From Streptomyces sp. 1-11 (GTDB taxonomy: Bacteria; Actinomycetota; Actinomycetes; Streptomycetales; Streptomycetaceae), in the NCBI RefSeq assembly GCF_007176755.1, contig NZ_BJTV01000012.1, positions 185,348-249,347 of the forward strand: a stretch of DNA of 64,000 nucleotides, in the 5' to 3' direction. The translations under genes were made by a program, and so were the position numbers. The stretch's first letter is position 1; every line of letters begins with the position of its first letter. Under the pieces are notes generated by a model that did not search any database, was not told the DNA's origin, and saw only the letters and a program-made list of their open reading frames with translations. This document shows, one piece after another, positions 53,257-62,366 of the stretch.

Positions 53257-54408
53257 ATGACGACAGACAACAGCGGCGACGTCCGCCTCACCGGCATCTC
53301 CAAGACCTACGGCTCCTTCACCGCCGTGCACCCGCTCGACCTGACCGTCCCGCAGGGCTCCTTCTTCGCCCTGCTCGGCGCCTCCGGCTGCGGCAAGACG
53401 ACCACCCTGCGCATGATCGCCGGCCTGGAGGAGCCCTCCGCCGGCACCGTGCACCTCGGCGACCAGGACGTCACCCACCTGCCGCCGTACAAGCGGCCGG
53501 TGAACACGGTCTTCCAGTCCTACGCCCTCTTCCCGCACCTCGACATCTTCGAGAACGTCGCCTTCGGCCTGCGCCGGCGCGGCATCAAGAGCGTGAAGAA
53601 GCAGGTCGAGGAGATGCTGGAGCTGGTCCAGCTCGGTGAGCAGGCGCGCAAGAAACCGCACCAGCTCTCCGGCGGCCAGCAGCAGCGGGTCGCGGTGGCC
53701 CGCGCGCTGATCAACCACCCGAAGGTGCTCCTCCTCGACGAGCCCCTCGGCGCCCTCGACCTCAAGCTGCGCCGCCAGATGCAGCTCGAGCTCAAGCGCA
53801 TCCAGACCGAGGTCGGCATCACCTTCGTGCACGTCACGCACGACCAGGAGGAGGCCATGACCATGGCCGACTCGGTCGCGGTGATGAACGCCGGCCGGGT
53901 CGAGCAGCTCGGCGCGCCCACCGACCTGTACGAGAACCCCCGCACCACCTTCGTCGCCAACTTCCTCGGCACCTCCAACCTCATCGAGGCCGAGGTGGAC
54001 ACGGAGAACGGCGACGACATCGTGCTCCGGGCCGGCGGCGGCAAGCTGGTGCTGCCCCGGGCGCGGTGCTCCGCCCCGGCCACGGCCGGCGGCAAGGTGC
54101 TGGTCGGCATCCGCCCGGAGAAGATCTCCCTCACCCACGCCGACGAGGCCGGCTCCATACCCGAGGGCCGCAACCGCCTCACCGGCCGCATCGCCGACGC
54201 CAGTTTCATCGGCGTCTCCACGCAGTACGTCATCGACAGCCCCGTCTGCGACGAACTCGCGGTGTACGTGCAGAACGTGGAGCGCGACGGCCGGCTGGTC
54301 CCCGGGGCCGAGGTCGTCCTGCACTGGAGCCCGGCGCACACCTTCGGCCTGGACGCGGCCCAGGACATCGACGCCGGGGTGGAGACCGTCGAGGAAGAGG
54401 CCGCCTGA
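53257..54408 (+). CDS. potA: Polyamine ABC transporter ATP-binding protein
   Basis: A 383-residue importer ATPase: Walker A GASGCGKTT, Q-loop FQSYALFPHLDIFENV, signature LSGGQQQR, Walker B LLLDEPLGALD and H-loop VTHDQ, followed by a TOBE domain (about 280-370). ATG at 53257 is chosen because AGGGG lies 10 nt upstream; a GTG at 53248 overlaps the potD stop. It is 2 bp from potB. Confidence 0.94.
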   Translation: MTTDNSGDVRLTGISKTYGSFTAVHPLDLTVPQGSFFALLGASGCGKTTTLRMIAGLEEPSAGTVHLGDQDVTHLPPYKRPVNTVFQSYALFPHLDIFENVAFGLRRRGIKSVKKQVEEMLELVQLGEQARKKPHQLSGGQQQRVAVARALINHPKVLLLDEPLGALDLKLRRQMQLELKRIQTEVGITFVHVTHDQEEAMTMADSVAVMNAGRVEQLGAPTDLYENPRTTFVANFLGTSNLIEAEVDTENGDDIVLRAGGGKLVLPRARCSAPATAGGKVLVGIRPEKISLTHADEAGSIPEGRNRLTGRIADASFIGVSTQYVIDSPVCDELAVYVQNVERDGRLVPGAEVVLHWSPAHTFGLDAAQDIDAGVETVEEEAA

Positions 54409-54410
54409 CC

Positions 54411-55340
54411 ATGACGACGCTTCAGGAGGCGCCCCCGCCTCTCGCCCCCGCCGAGCCGGCGCCGAAGCCCCCGCGCGCACGGGGCCGGTTCACGCCCTAC
54501 TGGCTGCTGCTGCCGGGCCTGCTATGGCTGGTCGTGTTCTTCGCGCTGCCGATGATCTACCAGGCCTCCACCTCCGTGCAGACGGGCTCCCTGGAGGACG
54601 GCTACAAGGTCACCTGGCACTTCGCGACCTACTGGGACGCACTGGCCGAGTACTGGCCGCAGTTCCTGCGCTCCGTCCTCTACGCGGCCGCAGCGACCTT
54701 CCTGTGCCTGCTGCTCGGCTACCCGCTGGCCTATCTCATCGCCTTCCGCGCGGGCCGCTGGCGCAACCTGATCATGGTGCTGGTGATCGCGCCCTTCTTC
54801 ACCAGCTTCCTGATCCGCACCCTGGCCTGGAAGACGATCCTCGCCGACAACGGCCCGGTGGTGCACGCGCTGAACTCGCTGCACGTCCTGGACCTGACCA
54901 ACTGGATCGGCTGGACGGCAGGCGACCGTGTCCTCGCCACCCCGCTCGCGGTGGTGTGCGGTCTCACGTACAACTTCCTGCCGTTCATGATCCTGCCCCT
55001 GTACACCTCGCTGGAGCGGATCGACGGGCGGCTGCACGAGGCGGCCGGCGACCTGTACGCCAAGCCGTGGACCACCTTCCGCAAGGTGACCTTCCCGCTG
55101 TCCATGCCGGGCGTGGTCTCCGGCACGCTGCTCACGTTCATCCCCGCGACCGGTGACTACGTCAACGCCGAACTCCTCGGCTCCACCGACACCCGCATGA
55201 TCGGAAACGTCATCCAGACCCAGTTCCTGAGGATCCTGGACTATCCGACCGCGGCGGCGCTTTCCTTCATCCTCATGGCCGCGATCCTGCTCATGGTCAC
55301 GGTCTACATCCGCCGTTCCGGGACGGAGGACCTGGTCTAA
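54411..55340 (+). CDS. potB: Polyamine ABC transporter permease PotB-type
   Basis: A 309-residue permease with six TM helices, starting YWLLLPGLLWLVVFFALPMIYQ; the EAA loop is EAAGDLYAKPWTTFRKVTFP. PotB/PotC pairs form the channel. ATG at 54411 lies 2 nt after potA, and potC begins immediately after its stop. Confidence 0.93.
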   Translation: MTTLQEAPPPLAPAEPAPKPPRARGRFTPYWLLLPGLLWLVVFFALPMIYQASTSVQTGSLEDGYKVTWHFATYWDALAEYWPQFLRSVLYAAAATFLCLLLGYPLAYLIAFRAGRWRNLIMVLVIAPFFTSFLIRTLAWKTILADNGPVVHALNSLHVLDLTNWIGWTAGDRVLATPLAVVCGLTYNFLPFMILPLYTSLERIDGRLHEAAGDLYAKPWTTFRKVTFPLSMPGVVSGTLLTFIPATGDYVNAELLGSTDTRMIGNVIQTQFLRILDYPTAAALSFILMAAILLMVTVYIRRSGTEDLV

Positions 55341-56141
55341 ATGCCCTTCGTCACCTGGCTCAAGCGCCGTCTCGTCGTCATCGCCGGACTGTTCACGCTC
55401 GCCTACCTGCTGCTGCCGAACGTCATCGTCACCGTGTTCTCCTTCAACAAGCCGAAGGGGCGCTTCAACTACGAGTGGCAGCAGTTCTCGGCGGACGCCT
55501 GGAAGGACCCCTGCGGGGTCGCCGACATGTGCGGCTCGCTGTCCCTCAGCCTCCAGATCGCCTTCTGGGCGACGATCGGCGCCACCCTGCTCGGCACCAT
55601 GATCGCCTTCGCGCTGGTCCGCTACCGGTTCCGCGCGCGCTCCGCCGTCAACTCGCTGATCTTCCTGCCGATGGCCATGCCCGAGGTCGTGATGGCGGCC
55701 TCGCTGCTCACCCTGTTCCTCAACATGGGCGCCCAGCTCGGCTTCTGGACGATCCTGATCGCGCACATCATGTTCTGCCTCAGCTTCGTCGTCGTCGCGG
55801 TCAAGGCACGCGTGATGTCGATGGACCCGCGCCTGGAGGAAGCCGCCCGTGACCTGTACGCGGGGCCGGTGCAGACCTTCCTGCGGGTGACCCTGCCGAT
55901 CGCGGCGCCGGGCATCGCGGCGGGCGCGCTGCTGTCGTTCGCGCTCTCCTTCGACGACTTCATCATCACCAACTTCAACGCCGGCTCGACCGTCACGTTC
56001 CCCATGTTCGTGTGGGGTTCGGCGCAGCGCGGGACACCGGTGCAGATCAACGTCATCGGCACGGCCATGTTCCTCGTCGCCGTGCTGTTCGTCCTGGTAT
56101 CGATGCTCATCACCAACCGCCGTAACAGCCAGAAGGCGTAG
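55341..56141 (+). CDS. potC: Polyamine ABC transporter permease PotC-type
   Basis: A 266-residue permease with six TM helices; EAA loop EAARDLYAGPVQTFLRVTLP. It begins on the base after the potB TAA stop, so translation is coupled. It is followed after 23 nt by the FAD oxidase gene, indicating one potDABC-oxidase operon. Confidence 0.93.
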   Translation: MPFVTWLKRRLVVIAGLFTLAYLLLPNVIVTVFSFNKPKGRFNYEWQQFSADAWKDPCGVADMCGSLSLSLQIAFWATIGATLLGTMIAFALVRYRFRARSAVNSLIFLPMAMPEVVMAASLLTLFLNMGAQLGFWTILIAHIMFCLSFVVVAVKARVMSMDPRLEEAARDLYAGPVQTFLRVTLPIAAPGIAAGALLSFALSFDDFIITNFNAGSTVTFPMFVWGSAQRGTPVQINVIGTAMFLVAVLFVLVSMLITNRRNSQKA

Positions 56142-56164
56142 CCGCCCTGTAGGGAGTTGAAATC

Positions 56165-57595
56165 ATGGCCCCGAGCGCCATGAGTCGTGGCAAAGACAAC
56201 TGGATCTCCGCCCTCTCCGAAGCCCAGCCGGTCCCGTACTGGCTGGAAGACCCCGGCAAGCCCCACCCGGAGCCCGCGCTCACCGGCGCCGAGACCTGTG
56301 ACCTGCTGGTCGTCGGCGGCGGGTACAGCGGGCTGTGGACCGCGCTCAACGCCAAGGAGCGCGACCCGGGGCGGGACGTGGTCCTGCTCGAAGGCCGCGA
56401 GGTGGGCTGGGCCGCCTCCGGCCGCAACGGCGGCTTCTGCGCCGCCTCCCTCACCCACGGCCTGCCCAACGGCCTGACCCGCTGGCCGGACGAGATCGCC
56501 CGGCTGGAGGAGCTGGGCCGGCGCAACCTCGACGGCATCGAGGCGGCCGTCGCCCGGTACGGCATCGACTGCGACTTCGAGCGCACCGGTGAGATCGACG
56601 TGGCCACCGAGCCCTACCAGGCCCGGGAACTGCGCGACTGGCACCGGGAACTGGAGGCCAAGGGGCTGGCCGACGGCATCGAGTTCCTGGACGCCGACGC
56701 GGTGCGCGAGCAGGTGAACTCGCCCACCTTCGAGGCGGGCCTGTGGGACCGCCGGGGTGTGGCCATGCTGCACCCGGCCAAGCTGGCCTGGGGTCTGAAG
56801 CGGGCCTGCCTGGAACTCGGGGTACGCGTCTACGAGCACACCCCCGCCCTCACCCTGAAGCAGTACGGCGCCGGCATGGCCGTGCGCACCCCGTACGGCT
56901 CGGTCCGCGCCCGCGGGGTCGCGCTCGGCACCAACATCTTCCCGAGCCTGCTGCGGCGCGTGCGCTCGTACACCGTCCCGGTCTACGACTACGCGCTCAT
57001 GACCGAGCCGCTGAGCGCCGGCCGGCTGGAGTCCATCGGCTGGAAGAACCGCCAGGGCCTCGGCGACTCGGCCAACCAGTTCCACTACTTCCGGCTGTCC
57101 GCCGACAACCGGATCCTGTGGGGCGGCTACGACGCGGTCCACCACTACGGCGGCCGGGTGCGCGCCGAGTACGACGACCGCCCGGAGACCTACGCCAAGC
57201 TAGCCGGGCACTTCTTCACCTGCTTCCCGCAGCTGGAGGGCGTCCGCTTCACCCACGCCTGGGGCGGCGCGATCGACACCTGCTCGCGCTTCTCCGCGTT
57301 CTTCGGCACCGCACACCAGGGGAAGGTGGCGTACGCGGCGGGCTACACCGGGCTCGGGGTCGGCGCCACCCGCTTCGGCGCCGACGTGATGCTGGACCTG
57401 CTGGCCGGGGAGCGCACCGAGCGGACCGAGCTGGAGATGGTGCGCCGCAAGCCGCTGCCGTTCCCGCCGGAGCCCTTCGCCTGGACCGGCATCGCCCTGA
57501 CCAAGTGGTCCCTGGCCCGCGCCGACGAGCACGGCGGACGGCGCAACCTGTGGCTGCGCACGATGGACCGGCTGGGCCTCGGCTTCGACAGCTGA
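56165..57595 (+). CDS. FAD-dependent oxidoreductase (DAO family, PuuB-like)
   Basis: A 476-residue flavoprotein. The Rossmann FAD motif is CDLLVVGGGYSGLWTALNAKERDPGRDVVLLEG near residues 43-75, and the C-terminal GxG/substrate region YAAGYTGLGVGATRFGADVMLDLLAG. Similar enzymes oxidise gamma-glutamylputrescine or amines (PuuB-type). Being the last gene of the pot operon strongly suggests polyamine oxidation. ATG at 56165 has GGGAG about 9 nt upstream; Met7 at 56183 is an alternative. Confidence 0.86.
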   Translation: MAPSAMSRGKDNWISALSEAQPVPYWLEDPGKPHPEPALTGAETCDLLVVGGGYSGLWTALNAKERDPGRDVVLLEGREVGWAASGRNGGFCAASLTHGLPNGLTRWPDEIARLEELGRRNLDGIEAAVARYGIDCDFERTGEIDVATEPYQARELRDWHRELEAKGLADGIEFLDADAVREQVNSPTFEAGLWDRRGVAMLHPAKLAWGLKRACLELGVRVYEHTPALTLKQYGAGMAVRTPYGSVRARGVALGTNIFPSLLRRVRSYTVPVYDYALMTEPLSAGRLESIGWKNRQGLGDSANQFHYFRLSADNRILWGGYDAVHHYGGRVRAEYDDRPETYAKLAGHFFTCFPQLEGVRFTHAWGGAIDTCSRFSAFFGTAHQGKVAYAAGYTGLGVGATRFGADVMLDLLAGERTERTELEMVRRKPLPFPPEPFAWTGIALTKWSLARADEHGGRRNLWLRTMDRLGLGFDS

Positions 57596-57660
57596 ACCCG
57601 GCGGGCGGTGACCGGGCTCACCCGAACGAGGGGCCGGGACCCGCGTAACGCACCCGGGAC

Positions 57661-57712
57661 GACCTCCCTCTCCCTGCTGGACGCGCCCGCGTCCGAGGCG
57701 GAGAGGGAGGTC
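57661..57712. terminator. Two-tier hairpin terminator after the FAD oxidase gene
   Basis: A 13-bp outer stem (GACCTCCCTCTCC with its complement) encloses an inner 7-bp stem GGACGCG-CC-CGCGTCC (57679-57694). It lies 66 nt after the oxidase stop. Confidence 0.75.
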
Positions 57713-57718
57713 TTCTTC

Positions 57719-57870
57719 ATGAGTGCGGCCAGGACGGCGGTCGAGTGGCTGGTGGCGGTCGCGCCGGATCCCGGGGCCTGCCGCCGGGCGTGGGAGCGCG
57801 ATCCGCTCGGCGTCACGCTGCTGCCCGCCGGCCGGTCCTGGGACGTGCTGATCCTGCCGGGGGCCCGGCA
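57719..57870 (+). pseudogene. 5' remnant of a small conserved Streptomyces gene
   Basis: ATG at 57719 opens a ~50-codon frame that reads like the N-terminus of a conserved protein (MSAARTAVEWLVAVAPDPGA, then WERDPLGVTLLPAGRSWDVLILPG), but the similarity stops at about 57864 and the frame runs into the chitinase promoter and signal-peptide region. From memory, Streptomyces proteins of unknown function have this start and continue for 150 or more residues. It therefore looks truncated by insertion or deletion at the chitinase junction. The family name is not known to me. Confidence 0.45.
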
Positions 57871-57872
57871 TC

Positions 57873-57901
57873 TTGACAACGGCATTGGTCTGGACCAAGT
57901 T
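57873..57901 (+). promoter_or_regulatory. Chitinase promoter with DasR-responsive element (dre)
   Basis: TTGACA (57873-57878) with a 17-nt spacer and a CAAGTT -10-like box (57896-57901). The spacer contains the palindrome TTGGTCTGGACCAA (57885-57898), differing from the dre core TGGTCTAGACCA by one base. DasR (GntR family) represses chitinase genes until GlcN-6-P is made. Confidence 0.75.
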
Positions 57902-57948
57902 GAGTGCGCTCCACCCGCGCTCCAACTCCCCTGCCCCCGGAGGCCCTT

Positions 57949-59766
57949 GTGGACCGCGCCAGACGCGACCGACGCCCCAGATCCCTCCTCGCCCTGTTCA
58001 CCGCCGCGCTGCTGGCCGTGCCCGGCATCACCGCGCTCTCGTCGTCCGCCGCCCTGGCGGCCGACGCGGACCTCGCGCGGAACGGCGGCTTCGAGTCCGG
58101 CCTCGACGGCTGGACCTGCACGGCCGGGACGACGGTCACCTCGCCCGTGCACAGCGGCGCCGCCGCGCTGCAGGCCACCCCGGCCGGCAGCGACAACGCC
58201 CAGTGCGCCCAGACGGTGACCGTGCGGCCCGGCGCGCAGTACACCCTGACCGGTTACGTCCGCGGCTCCTACGTCTACCTGGGCGCGAGCGGCACCGGCA
58301 CCACCGACGTCTCCACCTGGACCCAGTCCGCCGCCGACTGGCAGAAGCTGACCACCACCTTCACCACCGGCGCCGCCACCACGAAGGTCACGATCTACAC
58401 GCACGGCTGGTACGGCACCGGCGCCTACCAGGCCGACGACATCTCGCTGACCGGCCCGGGCGGGAGCACCCAGCAGCCGCCCGCCGCGCCCACCGGCCTG
58501 AAGACCGGCACGGTGACCTCGTCCTCCGTCGCCCTGTCCTGGTCGGCGGTGACCGGCGCCACCGGTTACGCGGTCTACCGCGACGGGGTCAGGGTGCAGA
58601 CGGCGAGCGGCACCTCGGCCACCGTCACCGGCCTCGCGCCCTCGACGGCGTACGGCTTCCAGGTCACCGCGAGCAACGACGCCGGGGAGTCCGCGAAGTC
58701 GGCCGTCGTGACCGCGACGACCCCGGCCGGCACCGGCGGCGGCTCACCCGGCCTGCCCGCCCACGCGCTGGTCGGCTACCTCCACACCACCTTCGCCAAC
58801 GGCTCCGGCTACACCCGGCTCGCCGACGTGCCCGACAGCTGGGACGTCATCGACCTCGCCTTCGGCGAGCCGACCTCGGTGACCTCGGGCGACATCCGGT
58901 TCAACCGCTGTCCGGTCACCGAGTGCCCGAACGTGGAGAGCGACGCGGACTTCAAGGCGGCCGTGAAGGCCAAGCAGGCCGCAGGCAAGAAGGTGCTGAT
59001 CTCCATCGGCGGCCAGAACGGCCAGGTCCAGCTCACCACGGCGGCCGCGCGGGACACCTTCGTCGCCTCGGTCTCCAAGATCATCGACGACTATGGCCTG
59101 GACGGCCTCGACATCGACTTCGAGGGCCACTCGCTGTCCCTGAACGCCGGCGACACGGACTTCAAGAACCCCACCACCCCGGTCGTCGTCAACCTGATCT
59201 CGGCCCTGAAGACGCTGAAGGCCAAGTACGGCTCCAGGTTCGTGCTGACCATGGCGCCGGAGACCTTCTTCGTGCAGAACGGCTACCAGTACTACGGCAG
59301 CGGCAAGTGGGGCGGGCAGGACCCGCGCTGCGGGGCCTACCTCCCGGTCATCCACGCCCTGCGCGACGACCTGACCCTGCTGCACGTCCAGGACTACAAC
59401 TCCGGCCCGATCATGGGGCTGGACAACCAGTACCACTCCATGGGCGGCGCCGACTTCCACATCGCCATGACCGACATGCTGCTCACCGGCTTCCCGGTGG
59501 CGGGCGACGCGAACAACGTCTTCCCGCCCCTGCGTCCCGACCAGGTCGCCATCGGCATGCCCGCGTCGACCAACGCGGGCAACGGCTACGTGGCCCCGGC
59601 CGAGGTCACCAAGACCCTGGACTGCCTGACGAAGAGGACGAACTGCGGCTCGTACGCGACCCACGGGACCTGGCCCGCCCTGCGGGGTCTGATGACGTGG
59701 TCGGTGAACTGGGACCGCTTCGCGAACTGGGAGTTCCAGAGGAACTTCGACGCGTACTTCGGCTGA
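57949..59766 (+). CDS. Secreted GH18 chitinase with CBM and fibronectin type III domains
   Basis: A 605-residue chitinase: signal peptide (about 1-38, ending SAALA), an N-terminal carbohydrate-binding module (about 42-170, NGGFESGLDGWTCTAG...), a fibronectin type III domain (about 181-265) and a GH18 catalytic barrel (about 275-605) with DGLDIDFE at residues 385-392 and catalytic Glu392. The start is GTG at 57949 with CGGAGG 7 nt upstream, better than GTG 57904. The dre site before it predicts induction by chitin breakdown products. It ends convergently over the PAP2 reading frame. Confidence 0.93.
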   Translation: MDRARRDRRPRSLLALFTAALLAVPGITALSSSAALAADADLARNGGFESGLDGWTCTAGTTVTSPVHSGAAALQATPAGSDNAQCAQTVTVRPGAQYTLTGYVRGSYVYLGASGTGTTDVSTWTQSAADWQKLTTTFTTGAATTKVTIYTHGWYGTGAYQADDISLTGPGGSTQQPPAAPTGLKTGTVTSSSVALSWSAVTGATGYAVYRDGVRVQTASGTSATVTGLAPSTAYGFQVTASNDAGESAKSAVVTATTPAGTGGGSPGLPAHALVGYLHTTFANGSGYTRLADVPDSWDVIDLAFGEPTSVTSGDIRFNRCPVTECPNVESDADFKAAVKAKQAAGKKVLISIGGQNGQVQLTTAAARDTFVASVSKIIDDYGLDGLDIDFEGHSLSLNAGDTDFKNPTTPVVVNLISALKTLKAKYGSRFVLTMAPETFFVQNGYQYYGSGKWGGQDPRCGAYLPVIHALRDDLTLLHVQDYNSGPIMGLDNQYHSMGGADFHIAMTDMLLTGFPVAGDANNVFPPLRPDQVAIGMPASTNAGNGYVAPAEVTKTLDCLTKRTNCGSYATHGTWPALRGLMTWSVNWDRFANWEFQRNFDAYFG

Positions 59767-60367
59767 GCGGGACCCGGGTCACGAGGAACAGGGTGGTCAG
59801 CAGCACGGTGCTCAGGCACCAGCTGGCCACCACGTCCAGCGGCCAGTGCCAGCCCCGGCGGACCAGGCCGAAGGAGACGCCGAGGACGAGGGCCGCGCAG
59901 CCGCCGGCGAGGAGCCGGCGGGCGGCGGGGGAGCGGAGCCAGGGCATGAGCAGCAGGGCCGCGGAGCCGTACGCGATCGCCGCCGTCGCCGTATGGCCGG
60001 ACGGGAAGTAGCCGGTGCCCGGGGACACCACGGGTGTGCCCGGGCGGGCGGTCCACTCCTTCAGCGGGACGACGATCGCCGGGACCAGCGCCATCAGGAA
60101 CGCCGCCGCGGCCGGCCCCAGCCACCACCGCCGCGCGCCCGAGGCGCGCCCGCGCCAGGCCGCGTAGCCGACGGCCAGGAGCAGCACAGGGACCGCGACC
60201 TCGACGTTCCCGAGGTCGGCGAGGGCCGCGGAGAACCGGTCCGGGTGGACGAGGGCCTGGCTGACCCGTTCGTCCGCACGCGTCAGCGGACCGCCCACGA
60301 CCACCTGCCAGGTGATCACCGCGAAGAGCAGCAGAAGGAGGAGGCACAGACCCAGGAGCACAGCCAT
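59606..60367 (-). CDS. PAP2 superfamily phosphatase, 3' end overrunning the chitinase gene
   Basis: About 253 residues; six TM helices from LLGLCLLLLLLFAVITWQVVV. The acid phosphatase motifs are KEWTARPG (motif 1, variant), FPSGHTATAA (motif 2) and RRGWHWPLDVVAS (motif 3). Homologues end about where VTRVPL occurs (near 59780), but here the frame continues for 161 nt antisense to the chitinase 3' end as a Ser/Arg-rich tail, so its own stop seems lost. The start at 60367 (MAVLLGLCLL) is uncertain: the frame is open further upstream but has no ATG or GTG near a good RBS. The last ~55 residues are probably not native. Confidence 0.65.
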   Translation of the reverse strand: MAVLLGLCLLLLLLFAVITWQVVVGGPLTRADERVSQALVHPDRFSAALADLGNVEVAVPVLLLAVGYAAWRGRASGARRWWLGPAAAAFLMALVPAIVVPLKEWTARPGTPVVSPGTGYFPSGHTATAAIAYGSAALLLMPWLRSPAARRLLAGGCAALVLGVSFGLVRRGWHWPLDVVASWCLSTVLLTTLFLVTRVPLSRSTRRSSSGTPSSRSGPSSPTTSSDPAGRARSRGSRTSRSSSSSSGSPGSW

Positions 60368-60743
60368 GAGGGACAGACTGGCAGGTTTCGTCCGGGAAGG
60401 AGGTCGGCCGCCCAGGAACAGGGGGGGTGGTTCCGGGGCGGCCGTCCGGACCGGAACGTCGCTCGCCCCGGGGGGTTTGGGGCGGCGACCGTCCGATCGG
60501 TGAGGAGATCCCGGAGCCGTCAGGCCCCGGTTGTGTGCGCGAGGGCACGACCAGGTCGAAGCTGGGGAGGCCCCGGCCTGAAGTCGCCCACAGTCCCCTG
60601 TGGGCGGGGTGTATCTCTCATCTGGGTAGAACCTACGGCAGGCCGGGGCGCTTGGGCAGACGCAAGCGCGTCCCGCCATCCACCTCGCACACCTTCTTCA
60701 CACGGCCTGCCGCAGGAGCTGTCCAGGGGTGCGACAGGGTCGC
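60368..60743. other. 376-bp region between the PAP2 gene and gabT
   Basis: It holds the PAP2 promoter/upstream region and a hairpin at 60585-60606. No gene with support was found in it. Confidence 0.5.
60585..60606. terminator. Hairpin downstream of gabT
   Basis: A 9-bp perfect stem (CGCCCACAG with its complement) and a tetraloop, 138 nt past the gabT stop on the minus strand. Confidence 0.5.
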
Positions 60744-62078
60744 TCAGATGCGCGAGAAGGCCTGCTCGATGATGTCGAGGCCCTCGTTCAGCAGGTCCTC
60801 GCCGATCACCAGCGGGGGCAGGAAACGCAGCACGTTGCCGTAGGTGCCGCAGGTGAGGACCAGCAGGCCCTCGGCGTGGCAGGCCTTGGCGATCGCCGCG
60901 GTGGCCTCCGGGGCCGGCTCCTTGGTGGCGCGGTCCTTGACCAGCTCGACGGCGATCATCGCGCCGCGGCCGCGCACGTCGCCGATCACGTCGAACTTCT
61001 CCGCCATGGCGTCGAGGCGGGACTTCATGATCCCCTCGATGTTCTTCGCCTTGGCGTTGAGGTCCAGCTCCTTCATCGTCTCGATGGCGCCGAGCGCACC
61101 GGCGCAGGCCACCGGGTTGCCGCCGTAGGTGCCGCCGAGGCCGCCCGCGTGCGCGGCGTCCATGATCTCGGCGCGGCCGGTGACGGCGGCCAGCGGCAGA
61201 CCGCCGGCGATGCCCTTGGCGGTGGTGATCAGGTCGGGGACGATGCCCTCGTCCTCGCACGCGAACCACTGGCCGGTGCGGCAGAAGCCGGACTGGATCT
61301 CGTCCGCGACGAACACGATGCCGTTGTCGGCGGCGAACTGGCGGATCGCGGGCAGGAAGCCCTTGGCCGGCTCGATGAAGCCGCCCTCGCCGAGCACCGG
61401 CTCGATGATGATCGCGGCCACGTTGTCCGGGCCGACCTGCTTGGTGATCTGGTCGATGGCCTGCTTGGCGGCCTCCGGACCGGCGTTCTCCGGGCCGGTC
61501 GGCCAGCGGTAGCCGTAGGCGACCGGGACGCGGTAGACCTCGGGGGCGAACGGGCCGAAGCCGTGCTTGTACGGCATGTTCTTCGCGGTCAGCGCCATGG
61601 TCAGGTTGGTGCGGCCGTGGTAGCCGTGGTCGAACACGACGACCGCCTGCCGCTTGGTGTAGGCGCGCGCGATCTTGACGGCGTTCTCGACGGCCTCGGC
61701 GCCGGAGTTGAACAGCGCCGACTTCTTGGCGTGGTCGCCCGGGGTCAGCTCGGCGAGCGCCTCGGCGACCGCCACGTAGCCCTCGTACGGGGTGACCATG
61801 AAGCAGGTGTGCGTGAAGTCGGCGAGCTGGGCGCTCGCGCGGCGCACGACGGCCTCGGCGGAGGCGCCGACCGAGGTCACGGCGATGCCGGAGCCGAAGT
61901 CGATCAGGCGGTTGCCGTCGACGTCCTCGATGATGCCGCCGCCGGCGCGGGTGACGAAGACCGGCAGCGTGGAGCCCACGCCCTGCGCGACCACGGCGGT
62001 GCGGCGGGCCTGCAGCTCCTGCGACTTCGGGCCGGGGATGGCGGTGGCGACGCGGCGCTCCTGCGGAAGTGCGGTCAT
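60744..62078 (-). CDS. gabT: 4-aminobutyrate aminotransferase
   Basis: Class III PLP enzyme, 444 residues, that converts GABA plus 2-oxoglutarate to succinate semialdehyde and glutamate. The PLP lysine is in TTAKGIAGGLPLAAV, with VADEIQSGFCRTGQWF as the Asp motif and NSGAEAVENAVKIARAYTKR at the phosphate site. It completes the putrescine-to-succinate route suggested by the pot genes and the two aldehyde dehydrogenases 10-20 kb away. ATG at 62078 has AGGGAG 5-10 nt upstream. A regulator for it was not seen. Confidence 0.94.
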   Translation of the reverse strand: MTALPQERRVATAIPGPKSQELQARRTAVVAQGVGSTLPVFVTRAGGGIIEDVDGNRLIDFGSGIAVTSVGASAEAVVRRASAQLADFTHTCFMVTPYEGYVAVAEALAELTPGDHAKKSALFNSGAEAVENAVKIARAYTKRQAVVVFDHGYHGRTNLTMALTAKNMPYKHGFGPFAPEVYRVPVAYGYRWPTGPENAGPEAAKQAIDQITKQVGPDNVAAIIIEPVLGEGGFIEPAKGFLPAIRQFAADNGIVFVADEIQSGFCRTGQWFACEDEGIVPDLITTAKGIAGGLPLAAVTGRAEIMDAAHAGGLGGTYGGNPVACAGALGAIETMKELDLNAKAKNIEGIMKSRLDAMAEKFDVIGDVRGRGAMIAVELVKDRATKEPAPEATAAIAKACHAEGLLVLTCGTYGNVLRFLPPLVIGEDLLNEGLDIIEQAFSRI

Positions 62079-62292
62079 GGGGGCTCCCTGTGATCTTGCG
62101 TACCGGGTGTTCCCGGGGGGTACCGGACGGCGCGTTTTTCGGACGCTTGTCTCTTTCTTCGCAGGTTAGGGCCGCCGAAGGCGGGTGGGCATGCTCCATG
62201 TGGGCACGGTCGGGCCGGCCCGTTGTCCGTGGTGGACATAGCAGCGGGTGACGGATGTGCCGGGTCCGGCCGTCCGCCCGGCCGCGTAAGCG

Positions 62293-62321
62293 GTGAACTC
62301 CCGTTCCCGGGGCGTTAGATT
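62293..62321 (+). promoter_or_regulatory. Candidate promoter of the membrane ATPase gene
   Basis: GTGAAC (62293-62298), 17-nt spacer, TAGATT (62316-62321), about 45 nt before the ATG at 62367. Confidence 0.4.
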
Positions 62322-62366
62322 GGCTCGCTGACGGTGGACGGAACGGCAGGTCAGGGGGAAAGGGCC

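Larger units (their letters stand above)
57596..57948 (+). other. 353-bp region between the oxidase and chitinase genes
   Basis: It holds a two-tier terminator (57661-57712), a truncated gene remnant (57719-57870), and the chitinase promoter with a DasR-type operator (57873-57901). It marks the left junction of the chitinase locus. Confidence 0.7.
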
